Below are positions 19,473 to 27,381 of a stretch of DNA of 64,000 nt, piece by piece. How positions within the stretch are numbered: position 1 is the first letter of the stretch; each line of letters begins with the position of its first letter. The stretch covers positions 828,952 to 892,951 of the forward strand of contig NZ_SKCI01000001.1 in assembly GCF_005434965.1 (NCBI RefSeq). Direction: 5' to 3'. The notes under the pieces are model-generated. The model saw nothing but the letters and a program-made list of their open reading frames with translations, was not told where the DNA came from and did not search any database. The position numbers and the translations under genes were made by a program. This DNA is from Marimonas lutisalis. GTDB taxonomy: Bacteria; Pseudomonadota; Alphaproteobacteria; Rhodobacterales; Rhodobacteraceae.

Positions 19473-21629
19473 ATGGAAAAGGCATTCTTCTCGCAGAATT
19501 GGTATCGCGTGGCCAAGCTAAAGCCCCGGCTGCGCCGCCATGCGCGGCTCTATCGTACGCGCTATCGCGGCCAGCTTTGGTATGTCCTACAGGATCGTAC
19601 GTCTGGCCGGTTTCATCGCTTTTCTCCCTCAAGCTATCGTGTGATCTCGATGCTGGACGGCACCCGCACCGTGCAAGAAATCTGGGACACCACCTGCGAA
19701 CAGCTGGACGACGAAACCTTGACACAGGATGAGGTAATCCGACTTCTAGGCCAACTACATGCGTCAGACGTTCTTCTAGGTGACATCCCTCCCGATATTG
19801 AAGAATTGTCCGACCGCGGGGAACGCCAGCGCAACCGCAAGTTCCTGATGAGCTTCATGAACCCGCTCGCAGTGCGCCTGCCTTTGATCGATCCCGACGA
19901 TTTCGTCAGTGCGACCATGCCGCTTGTTCGACCTTTCATTTCTTGGTTTGGCGCGCTGATTTGGCTAGCGGTGGTGGGCTATGGTGGGTTTCTTGCACTG
20001 TCGCACTGGGATGAACTGACAAAAAATGTTGTTGACCGGGTGCTGACGGCGGAAAACCTTGGGCTCCTGGTTTTTTGCTACGCAGGTGTCAAGGCAGTGC
20101 ACGAACTTGGCCACGCCTATGTCGTAAAACGATGGGGCGGCGAGGTGCACGAAATCGGCGTTATGTTCCTCGTGTTTATGCCGGTGCCCTATGTCGATGC
20201 GTCAGACGCAATGAGATTTCCGTCGAAGTGGCAACGTGCGCTTGTCGGCGCCGCGGGCATCCTTGTTGAGGCGTTCCTCGCTGCCGGCGCGATGATTGTC
20301 TGGCTGAATGCGGAAGACGGACTTGTACGGGCTTTTGCGTTCAACGTCATGCTAATCGGTGGGGTGTCGACGCTCCTTTTCAACGGTAACCCGCTGCTGA
20401 AGTTCGATGGCTATTACGTACTTTCTGATCTGATAGAGATCCCGAACCTCGCGCAGAGGTCGAAGAACCATATCGGCTATATAATCAAGCGCTATTGTTT
20501 CGGCATGAAAGAGGTACAAAGCCCGTCCACTGCGAAAGGAGAACCGTTCTGGTTCACCTTCTACGCCATCTCGGCATTTCTGTATCGACTGTTCATCACT
20601 TTCGCGATCGTGCTGTTCGTGTCGACAAAGTTCTTTTTCCTGGGGGTCATTCTTGCTGTATGGGCGGTAGCGCTGATGTTTGGCTGGCCGATGCTTAAGC
20701 ACGCGTGGTTTTTGCTGGCTAGCCCAGCGCTTCGCCGCCATCGAAGCCGCGCCTTCGCTGTGACAGGCGCGGTTCTCTTCGTTCTTGCCGGACTGGTGTT
20801 TGCTGTGCCTTTGCCTCATGCCACGATGACCGAAGGCGTTGTTTGGGTGCCAGGAGACAGGATCGTGCATAGCGACTCCGATGGCATCGTTACGGCTCTA
20901 TCTGTCCAGCCAGGTTCTGAGGTCGCTGCCGGTACGGCCCTGATGCAACTGGAGGATCCGCTTACTTCAGCCCGAGTGCAGATGCTGGACGGATTCATCG
21001 AGGAACTGCGCCGCCGGCTTGCTGCGCAAGATTTTGTCGACCGTTCCGCAGCTCGCGTCCTTCAGGAAGAACTGCGCGCAGCACAGGCAGATAGGGCGCT
21101 AACGCTGGAACGTCGCGAAGCCTTGACCGTGCGTGCGGAAACCGAGGGCGCGCTGGTGTTGCCGCAGGGAGAAGACATTGTCGGGCGGTATGTGCACAAG
21201 GGGGAAGTTGTCGCCTACGTGGCAGATTTCCGTGACCCACTGATCCGCGTAATCGTACCTGAGGATCGCAGCGATCTGGTACGCAGCGAAACCAACGGGG
21301 TGCAATTGCGATTCGCCTCCGACCTTGGCCGCGTGCTTCCTGCCCTGATAGAACGCGAAGTTCCGGCGATGTCGGCAAGCCTGCCGTCGATGGCGCTGGC
21401 CACCGAAGGTGGTGGGCGCGTGGCGCTCGATCCCGGTATAGGCGATGCGGCTGGTCAGCGTCAGGCCTTGTCCAACCTGCTTCATCTTGACATGCGCCTG
21501 CCCGAAGACACGACATTTCGTGGTATTGGCGAGCGCGTCTATGTGCGTTTTGACCATGGTCGCGAACCGCTCGCAGCGCAAATTTACCGCGTCATGCGGC
21601 AAATCTTCCTGCGCAAGTTCGATATCTGA
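19473..21629 (+). CDS. M50 (site-2) metalloprotease with PqqD-like N-terminus and HlyD-like C-terminus
   Basis: A 718-residue protein that starts 3 bases after the GAF-HlyD gene, so it is probably cotranslated. Residues about 40-105 resemble a PqqD-like winged helix (LDGTRTVQEIWDTTCEQL). The membrane part has about seven spans. The zinc site HELGH is at residues 210-214 and the third-ligand motif NPLLKFDGYY has its Asp at 312, so the S2P-type catalytic site looks intact. After the last span (about 426-445) the periplasmic tail has a biotinyl-lipoyl half (SDGIVTALSVQPGSEV), a helical stretch and a second half, as in HlyD adaptors. M50 enzymes cut within or next to transmembrane helices. In this cluster it may cut a membrane-held N-terminal region of the giant protein, or act as a membrane adaptor. 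The substrate is inferred only from gene order. Confidence 0.88.
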   Translation: MEKAFFSQNWYRVAKLKPRLRRHARLYRTRYRGQLWYVLQDRTSGRFHRFSPSSYRVISMLDGTRTVQEIWDTTCEQLDDETLTQDEVIRLLGQLHASDVLLGDIPPDIEELSDRGERQRNRKFLMSFMNPLAVRLPLIDPDDFVSATMPLVRPFISWFGALIWLAVVGYGGFLALSHWDELTKNVVDRVLTAENLGLLVFCYAGVKAVHELGHAYVVKRWGGEVHEIGVMFLVFMPVPYVDASDAMRFPSKWQRALVGAAGILVEAFLAAGAMIVWLNAEDGLVRAFAFNVMLIGGVSTLLFNGNPLLKFDGYYVLSDLIEIPNLAQRSKNHIGYIIKRYCFGMKEVQSPSTAKGEPFWFTFYAISAFLYRLFITFAIVLFVSTKFFFLGVILAVWAVALMFGWPMLKHAWFLLASPALRRHRSRAFAVTGAVLFVLAGLVFAVPLPHATMTEGVVWVPGDRIVHSDSDGIVTALSVQPGSEVAAGTALMQLEDPLTSARVQMLDGFIEELRRRLAAQDFVDRSAARVLQEELRAAQADRALTLERREALTVRAETEGALVLPQGEDIVGRYVHKGEVVAYVADFRDPLIRVIVPEDRSDLVRSETNGVQLRFASDLGRVLPALIEREVPAMSASLPSMALATEGGGRVALDPGIGDAAGQRQALSNLLHLDMRLPEDTTFRGIGERVYVRFDHGREPLAAQIYRVMRQIFLRKFDI

Positions 21630-21660
21630 GTGCGTGCAAAAAAGGTAAAATCCTTGTTTT

Positions 21661-21684
21661 ACAACGTGCTGTTGTTATCCTTTT
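21661..21684 (+). promoter_or_regulatory. AT-rich intergenic element before sapC-like gene
   Basis: The 112-base gap before the SapC gene is clearly more AT-rich than its surroundings. It has a small hairpin (ACAAC, loop GTGCT, GTTGT) followed by TATCCTTTT. A TTGTTT about 16 bases before TATCCT could also serve as a weak promoter. Either reading would give the SapC-SecA-HlyD part of the cluster its own expression control. The evidence is visual only. Confidence 0.25.
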
Positions 21685-21741
21685 AGATGTTCTAAACACG
21701 TTTCTTTTTGTTTTCCGCTAATTCATTGAAAGGATGTCAAG

Positions 21742-22590
21742 ATGACCCAGCTTCTGTTCTATGAAAATGTAGTGCCCGTCAGCTCCGAGCGCCACAAGAA
21801 GATCTCCGTAAAGACCGGTGCTGATTACCGGTTTGCCGAAAAGGTCAACTCCGTGCCCTTGACCGCAATCGAATTTGGGCAAGCTGCCGTCGAATACCCC
21901 ATCGTATTCTCTGGAAATGACGAAGCCGTCATGCCTTGCGCTATCCTTGGCGCGACGGCCACCAAGAACCTATTCGTTAAGGAGGATGGCAATTGGGGCG
22001 GCAAGTATGTGCCAGCCTTCGTGCGGCGTTATCCGTTTGTGTTCGCGCAGGACCAGTCCGGCAAGCAACTGATCTTGCATATCGATGAAAGCTTCGAAGG
22101 TTGTAACGAAGAGGGTAGGGGGGAACGTCTGTTCGATTCCGAAGGTAACCAGACCCAGTATCTCAAGAATGTTTTGGCCTTCCTTCAAGATTACCAACAG
22201 CGGTTCAACCGCACCCAGCTGTTCTGCAAGCGGCTGATAGAGCTTGAGCTACTGCGACCGATGGAAGCCCAGTTCAGCCTGCCCTCGGGTGAGCGTCAGT
22301 CCCTTTCCGGCTTCCAGACCGTTGACCGAGAAAAGCTCAAAGCCGTATCGAACGAAGATCTCGGTAAGATGCTGCGCACTGATGAACTGGAATGCATCTT
22401 CCTGCATTTGGCATCGCTGCGTCATTTCGGTTCGATCGCCGAACGGTTCTCAATCGAGGGTGACATTGGAGGCGAAGCGACCTTCATCTCCCACCAGAGT
22501 GGCGGCGAGGCTGAGGATGCCGAGGTAGTCACCGAGGAAAAACCAAAGGAAAAGCCGAAAGCAAAGAAATCGACCAAGTCAGATGCTTGA
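21742..22590 (+). CDS. SapC family protein
   Basis: A 282-residue soluble protein with no signal peptide or membrane span. The opening (FYENVVPVSSERHKKISVK), the central YPIVFSG, the KYVPAFVRRYPFVFA segment and the later LFDSEGNQT are typical of the SapC family (PF07277). That family was named from Campylobacter surface-array protein loci, where it is linked to S-layer protein export; its biochemistry is not known to me. The last 35 residues are an acidic and lysine-rich tail (EEKPKEKPKAKKSTKSD), likely disordered. A good ribosome site (AAAGGATG) precedes the ATG. The stop codon overlaps the SecA-like start by 8 bases, pointing to translational coupling of the two. A role as substrate-targeting factor or chaperone for the giant protein is inferred. 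Confidence 0.85.
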   Translation: MTQLLFYENVVPVSSERHKKISVKTGADYRFAEKVNSVPLTAIEFGQAAVEYPIVFSGNDEAVMPCAILGATATKNLFVKEDGNWGGKYVPAFVRRYPFVFAQDQSGKQLILHIDESFEGCNEEGRGERLFDSEGNQTQYLKNVLAFLQDYQQRFNRTQLFCKRLIELELLRPMEAQFSLPSGERQSLSGFQTVDREKLKAVSNEDLGKMLRTDELECIFLHLASLRHFGSIAERFSIEGDIGGEATFISHQSGGEAEDAEVVTEEKPKEKPKAKKSTKSDA

Positions 22591-24613
22591 CGCCGGCCAA
22601 TTGGTCGGCCTTCCACCCCGCGCGCGCCCGCGGGGTGCCAGTTTGCATTCTACTTCACTGGTACTCTACCCCGAACGTGACGAACCACCGCACCATTGGC
22701 TCGACCCAGCCGAGAACGCAACACGCTTCGTCTATGGCCGGTTGTCAGTGCCGTTGCTTCGTTTACGTCTGCGGCTCTTGCTGGCGCTTACCTTGGCCCG
22801 CGCCGGACGAATCGCGACGCTGGAAGACGCCCAACTTGACGCTCAGATTGCGGAGGCGCGCCTTCGCGCCCGTTGCAGCGGGATGACTGATGCGAACATC
22901 GTCGAATGTTTCGCCCTAATCCGCGAGGTCTCGCGTCGCACTTTGGGACTGTATCACCATAAGGTTCAACTGTTGGGGGCACTGGCCATGGCCCGCGGTG
23001 CTGTAGCCGAAATGGAGACTGGCGAAGGCAAGACCCTGACTGCGACTCTCACAGCTGGTGCCGCTGCTTTGGCGGGCATCCCTGTGCACATCGTGACAGT
23101 GAATGATTATCTGGCTGAACGCGACGCCGACACGATGGGCCCACTTTTTGAAAGGCTCGGACTGAGTGTTGGCGTCCTGAAACACGGTATCCAGCCGGAC
23201 GAACGCCGCCAGATCTACAGAAGTGATATTGTATACGCGTCCAACAAAGAAATCGCATTCGATTATTTGCGCGACAGGGTCAAGCTGGGTGGCCCGCCGC
23301 AGAACACCACGATGAAGGTGCGGCAGTTCTTTGATCTCGCAGGAATACATGACCCGCCGGTCATGAGAGGGCTTCATTTCGCAATTGTCGACGAGGCGGA
23401 CAGCGTTTTGATCGACGAAGCTCGAACTCCTCTGATCTTGTCGCGCGAAACTAATGCCGAAGCCGAACGGATCTGGGCGGAAACTGCTCACCGCCTAGCA
23501 AAGGCGCTGTTCGAGGGACGCGACTATGTCTTACACCAGCGTGATCGCCGCATCGAACTGACGAAGCGCGGCAAGGCCACCCTCGAACGCCTGGGGTTGA
23601 GCGCAGGGGGCGAATGGTCGATGCGTATCCGGCGCGAACAGGCCGTACGGCAAGCGCTTTCGGCGCGGTTCCTGTTCAATAAGGGCGACCACTATATCGT
23701 GGCTGATGGCAAGGTTGTGATCGTTGATGAATACACCGGCCGTGTTATGGAGGAGCGTAGCTGGAACGATGGATTGCACCAGTTAGTCGAGGCTAAGGAA
23801 GGCGTGGAGATCACTCCGCGCAAAGATGTGCTCGCGCGGATCACCTACCAGAGGTTTTTCCGCCGTTACAAAGGCTTAGCTGGTATGACTGGCACCGCGC
23901 GCGAAGTTGCACCCGAACTTAGCTCGGTCTATCGCATGAACGTGGTGGCGATCCCAACGAACGCTCGGTCTCAGCGTCGCCGTGACAGCCCTCGGCTGTA
24001 CCCCACCGCCGAGGCTCGCTGGCGAGCGGTTGCTGAACGAGCGAACGCGCTGTGCGAAGCGGGCCGTCCAGTGCTGATCGGCACGCGGTCGGTTGCCGCA
24101 TCAGAGCGGGCCTCGGCTTGGCTGACGGAACTTGGTATTCAACACGATCTGTTGAATGCAATGAACGAAAGCGAAGAGGCCGAAATCATTGCTCGAGCGG
24201 GTGATTTAGGCCGCGTTACGGTCGCCACCAACATGGCTGGGCGAGGTGTAGATATTGCGTTGGGTGACGGAGTCGCCCAACGTGGTGGGCTTCACGTGAT
24301 TCTGACTGAACGTCATGACTCCAAGCGAATAGATCGCCAATTGGAAGGCCGCACGGCCCGACGTGGTGAACCGGGATCGAGTGAGGCGATACTGTCGCTC
24401 GAAGATGCAATTTTGGAACAGACATCGGCGGGGAAGGGCGCGTTGGCGCGATTAGCGCGGTTGCCCGGACCAGTGGGGAGAATGGCTGCAAGGCAACTTT
24501 TTCGGCGTGCGCAGAAAGTGGCTGAACGGGCCCATGGCCGGGCGCGGCGTATCCTGCTGGATCAGGATCGGAGACTGGGCACCATGTTGGCTTTCTCCGG
24601 TAAACCGGAATAA
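22583..24613 (+). CDS. SecA-like preprotein translocase ATPase, short form
   Basis: A 676-residue SecA homologue, against about 850-900 residues for housekeeping SecA. It has METGEGKT (Walker A, 144-151), VTVNDYLAERDA (171-182), DEAD (270-273) with DSVLIDEARTPLI, a preprotein-binding region (about 290-365), YIVADGKVVIVDEYTGR (371-387), AGMTGT (433-438), TNMAGRGVDI (549-558) and RQLEGRTARRGEPGSS (585-600, slightly diverged from the usual RQLRGRSGRQGDPGSS). It stops just after the segment equal to the first scaffold helix. The helical wing, two-helix finger and C-terminal zinc region are absent. All ATPase motifs look intact. About 100 unusual Arg/Leu-rich residues lie at the N-terminus. It overlaps the SapC gene and is followed 14 bases later by an adaptor gene. 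It is probably the motor of a dedicated export route; direct proof is lacking. Confidence 0.92.
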   Translation: MLDAGQLVGLPPRARPRGASLHSTSLVLYPERDEPPHHWLDPAENATRFVYGRLSVPLLRLRLRLLLALTLARAGRIATLEDAQLDAQIAEARLRARCSGMTDANIVECFALIREVSRRTLGLYHHKVQLLGALAMARGAVAEMETGEGKTLTATLTAGAAALAGIPVHIVTVNDYLAERDADTMGPLFERLGLSVGVLKHGIQPDERRQIYRSDIVYASNKEIAFDYLRDRVKLGGPPQNTTMKVRQFFDLAGIHDPPVMRGLHFAIVDEADSVLIDEARTPLILSRETNAEAERIWAETAHRLAKALFEGRDYVLHQRDRRIELTKRGKATLERLGLSAGGEWSMRIRREQAVRQALSARFLFNKGDHYIVADGKVVIVDEYTGRVMEERSWNDGLHQLVEAKEGVEITPRKDVLARITYQRFFRRYKGLAGMTGTAREVAPELSSVYRMNVVAIPTNARSQRRRDSPRLYPTAEARWRAVAERANALCEAGRPVLIGTRSVAASERASAWLTELGIQHDLLNAMNESEEAEIIARAGDLGRVTVATNMAGRGVDIALGDGVAQRGGLHVILTERHDSKRIDRQLEGRTARRGEPGSSEAILSLEDAILEQTSAGKGALARLARLPGPVGRMAARQLFRRAQKVAERAHGRARRILLDQDRRLGTMLAFSGKPE

Positions 24614-24627
24614 CGAAGGAGGCCGAT

Positions 24628-25440
24628 ATGTTTCGAACGTTTTTTGCTCTCGCGGTTTCTTGTCTCATGTTTTCCGCTGGACGCTCTTTGGCCGAAACGT
24701 ATGATTGTGTAATCACCCCGGCCGTCACAGTTCGCGTGGGATCGCCAGTTTCGGGACTTCTAGCTGAGGTCTTGGTTGATCAGGGGGATAAGCTAAGAAC
24801 CGGTCAAGAGATCGCACGGCTGCGCTCGGACGTTGAAGCTAAGACCGTGGAATTGTTGGAAGTGCAGGCCATCAACACCGCTGAAATCGAAGCGCAGGAT
24901 AGCCGTTTGGCCTTGGCGCAGAAACGCCTGGAACGCGCGCAAGATCTTGTCGAACGAAACGTGGGCACACTTGAACAGCTTGAGGCCTCTGAGGCCGAAG
25001 TGGAGGTTATATCCCGCGAACGCGCCTTGGCGGAAATGCGACGAGAAGTGGTCGCGCTAGAACTAGAGCGCGCCCGTGCGCAACTCGATCAGCGCGTCAT
25101 CCGGAGCCCGCTGGATGGGATTGTTGTCACCCGGCACCTATTCGGAGGCGAATTCATGAGCACAGAGGATAGCGTCGTCACCATTGCTCAGATTGATCCG
25201 CTACATGTTGAAGCGTTTTTGCCGGTCGCCGTATTCCGTGCGGTGCACCTAGGAATGACGGTGAGAGTCTTTCCCGACGCTCCGGTCGATGGGGTGTTCG
25301 ACGCGCAGATCGACGTAATTGACCGCATATTCGACGCCGCATCTGGTACTTTCGGTATTCGCCTAACCCTGCCCAACCCGCAAGCTTCAATCCCCGCCGG
25401 ACACCGCTGCCAGTTGGAGCTTGAACTGGCCGGGCAATAA
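24628..25440 (+). CDS. Periplasmic HlyD/RND-type adaptor protein
   Basis: A 270-residue protein with a strong ribosome site (GAAGGAGG) before the ATG. Residues 1-22 form a signal peptide, with likely cleavage after RSLA. The mature protein has a first lipoyl half (VGSPVSGLLAEVLVDQGDKL), a long charged helical hairpin (about 65-155), a second half (VIRSPLDGIVVTRHLFGGEF) and a beta-barrel ending near residue 265. It is short for an RND adaptor (often 350 or more) and seems to lack the membrane-proximal domain. It has no lipobox, so it is probably a soluble periplasmic adaptor. It is the third adaptor-like protein in the cluster, yet no RND pump or TolC-like channel is nearby; partners may be encoded elsewhere or be the M50 and GAF-HlyD proteins. 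Confidence 0.85.
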   Translation: MFRTFFALAVSCLMFSAGRSLAETYDCVITPAVTVRVGSPVSGLLAEVLVDQGDKLRTGQEIARLRSDVEAKTVELLEVQAINTAEIEAQDSRLALAQKRLERAQDLVERNVGTLEQLEASEAEVEVISRERALAEMRREVVALELERARAQLDQRVIRSPLDGIVVTRHLFGGEFMSTEDSVVTIAQIDPLHVEAFLPVAVFRAVHLGMTVRVFPDAPVDGVFDAQIDVIDRIFDAASGTFGIRLTLPNPQASIPAGHRCQLELELAGQ

Positions 25441-25458
25441 TTCGTTTTTCAGTAGGTC

Positions 25459-25744
25459 ATGTCAAAGGAACTCGGCCTAGTGCGGCGAGGGGGCTTTAGT
25501 ATCCTTTTTAGATGAACAGGCGCTCCCCGCAAAAAATTTCAATATCAACCCCGAGATCATCCGTTGGACCCACAGGGACGAAGCTGCCATTCGCTGCAGT
25601 CTCAAGGAAAGGCGGAATGTCGCTCTGAAGCTAGGGGATGCGCGTGAACTGAGCAAGTCGGGGGTGCAGGTATCCGCGTTTGACCAGGATACCGGCTGTC
25701 AAGCCAGTGTTCTTGCGGGATTCCAAGGCGGAAGGCGCCGGTGA
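25459..25744 (+). pseudogene. Possible broken small gene
   Basis: This lies in the 306-base gap after the export cluster. An ATG at 25459 opens a short frame (MSKELGLVRRGGFSIL) that stops at 25515. A second frame from 25508 runs open to a stop at 25742-25744 and has reasonable codon use (NPEIIRWTHRDEAAIRC and later ELSKSGVQVSAFDQDTG). Joining them needs one frameshift near 25500-25510, at a run of five T. I do not recognise the product. It may be a decayed gene or chance. Confidence 0.25.
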
Positions 25745-25746
25745 AT

Positions 25747-27291
25747 CTACATTTCAGCCGCGATCAGGGCAGGGCCGGGCGTAGACATGGCGGTTTTCAA
25801 GGCTTCGAAGAGAGCAGGGGCATCCGAGACGTCCTGGCCAGGCACGCCATAGCCTTTGGCTAGGGCAGGCCAGTCGATTGGCGGATTGTCGAGGCTCATC
25901 AGTGGGTCCGAGTTTTCGTCGGGGCTGCCCGCGCCGATCTTGGACATTTCATTGGCCAGGATCCGGTAACGGCGGTTCGAAAGGATGACGACCGTGATGT
26001 TCATTCCGGCGCGGGCCATTGTCCAGAGAGCCTGTGGCGTGTAGCTGGCCGAACCATCGCCGACGATTGCCAGCACGGGACGGTCGGGGCAGGCGGCCGC
26101 ACAACCGACAGCGACGGGCATGGAATAGCCGATGGACCCGCCGCGATTGTTGATCCAGTCATGTTCGGGGGCCGCGGCACAGCTGGGATAGAGATGCGGG
26201 CCATTGGTAACCGACTCGTCCGCGACGATCGCACCTTCGGTCAGGGCGTTGGCCACGGCGGCGCCCAGGGCCTCGGGGGTGATCGCGCCCTGCGGCACCG
26301 GCGGCAGGGTCTTGGCCTCAGGCTTTGAAGGTGTCGCGCCGAGGTGGTCTGCCAGCGCGGCCAGTGTGGCTTCAAGATCAGCCTCGGGAGGGCAGAGCGT
26401 GGTCGTTTCGCAGTCCGCGGGTAAAAGCGCGCTTGGCCGTCCGGGATAGGCGAAGAACGCCACCGGTGCGCGCGCCCCGGCCAGAACCGCGTGGCGCACA
26501 TCCGAAAGTGCGTCGAGCGCGGCGTCGATCTGGAACGGGATCCGCACCAGATCGGGCGTACCGCCGCCGCGCGAGGTGCGGGCCGTCGCAGCCTCGCCCC
26601 GGAGTTTCGCGCCCGTTTTCGTGGCGATCGCATGGGCCAGCGCAATTGCGCGCCGCGTGATATGCGGGCTGCCGAGAAGCAGCAGCGCGCCGGGCTCGGT
26701 CAGGGCCTTGGCTGCGGCCTTGATGGCGTCTTCGTCCGCCCCGGCAGGTGGCGGCACTTCCACCGGCGGCTGGTTTGCCGGCGCAACCTCGCTCCAGGCG
26801 ATGTCATTGGGCACGATCAACGTGCCGACGCCTGTCGGCCCGCTCTGGATGTCGTGCAGCATTTGCGTTGTGACGCCGGCGATTTCCCCGGTGGAGCGCA
26901 GGGTGGCCACGGTTTTGCTGACCGGCGCGGCAAGCCCGGCAATGTCTGCGGTCAGCGGCGCGTTGTGGTCGATATGGTGAAGGGCGTGCTCGCCCACGAT
27001 ATTGATGATCGGGGTTGCCGCCTTGCGCGCGTTGTGCAGGTTGGCCAGCCCATTGGCGAGGCCCGGACCAAGATGCATCAGCGTGGCCGCGGGCTTGCGG
27101 GCCATCCGGGCATATCCATCGGCGGCCCCGGTGGCCACGCCTTCGAAGAGGCACAGGTGATTGGTGATGCCCGCATCGCGGGTCAGCGCCGCGACAAGAT
27201 GCATTTCGGTGGTGCCGGGGTTGGAAAAACAGGTGTCGATGCCGTTTGCGGACAGCACTTGTGCCAAAAGATCAGCGCCCGTGGCGGTCAT
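25747..27291 (-). CDS. Thiamine-diphosphate-dependent enzyme, acetolactate synthase large-subunit-like
   Basis: A 514-residue protein of the ThDP enzyme superfamily. The N-terminal Pyr domain has the catalytic Glu50 in LFEGVATGAADGYAR. The C-terminal PP domain has the ThDP/Mg signature GDGSASYTPQALW followed by MNITVVILSNRRYRI. The central domain is short, and the whole is about 50 residues shorter than biosynthetic IlvB. No small regulatory subunit is adjacent. Such proteins are commonly annotated as acetolactate synthase but also resemble benzoylformate or sulfopyruvate decarboxylase-like enzymes, so the substrate is uncertain. It stands alone on this strand, 90 bases downstream of chrR, and could be read through from that operon. 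Confidence 0.82.
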   Translation of the reverse strand: MTATGADLLAQVLSANGIDTCFSNPGTTEMHLVAALTRDAGITNHLCLFEGVATGAADGYARMARKPAATLMHLGPGLANGLANLHNARKAATPIINIVGEHALHHIDHNAPLTADIAGLAAPVSKTVATLRSTGEIAGVTTQMLHDIQSGPTGVGTLIVPNDIAWSEVAPANQPPVEVPPPAGADEDAIKAAAKALTEPGALLLLGSPHITRRAIALAHAIATKTGAKLRGEAATARTSRGGGTPDLVRIPFQIDAALDALSDVRHAVLAGARAPVAFFAYPGRPSALLPADCETTTLCPPEADLEATLAALADHLGATPSKPEAKTLPPVPQGAITPEALGAAVANALTEGAIVADESVTNGPHLYPSCAAAPEHDWINNRGGSIGYSMPVAVGCAAACPDRPVLAIVGDGSASYTPQALWTMARAGMNITVVILSNRRYRILANEMSKIGAGSPDENSDPLMSLDNPPIDWPALAKGYGVPGQDVSDAPALFEALKTAMSTPGPALIAAEM

Positions 27292-27381
27292 GTCTTACTC
27301 CTCGCGCGGTAAAGGGTTGGCCGGCGAAAAAGCCGGCACCGCAGACCGTGACAGCCTGGACGCGGATGTGCAACCACACGA

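Noticed and set aside
21630-21741. Rho-independent terminator before sapC
   Set aside because: The possible stems (AAGG/CCTT and ACAAC/GTTGT) have only four or five pairs, too weak to call a terminator; it is kept as a low-confidence regulatory region.
22583-24613. Housekeeping SecA
   Set aside because: It lacks the helical wing, two-helix finger and C-terminal zinc region, and is coded inside the export cluster overlapping a SapC gene.
25747-27291. True biosynthetic acetolactate synthase IlvB
   Set aside because: It is too short, has no adjacent ilvH/ilvN or ilvC, and sits alone next to chrR; only a superfamily call is safe.
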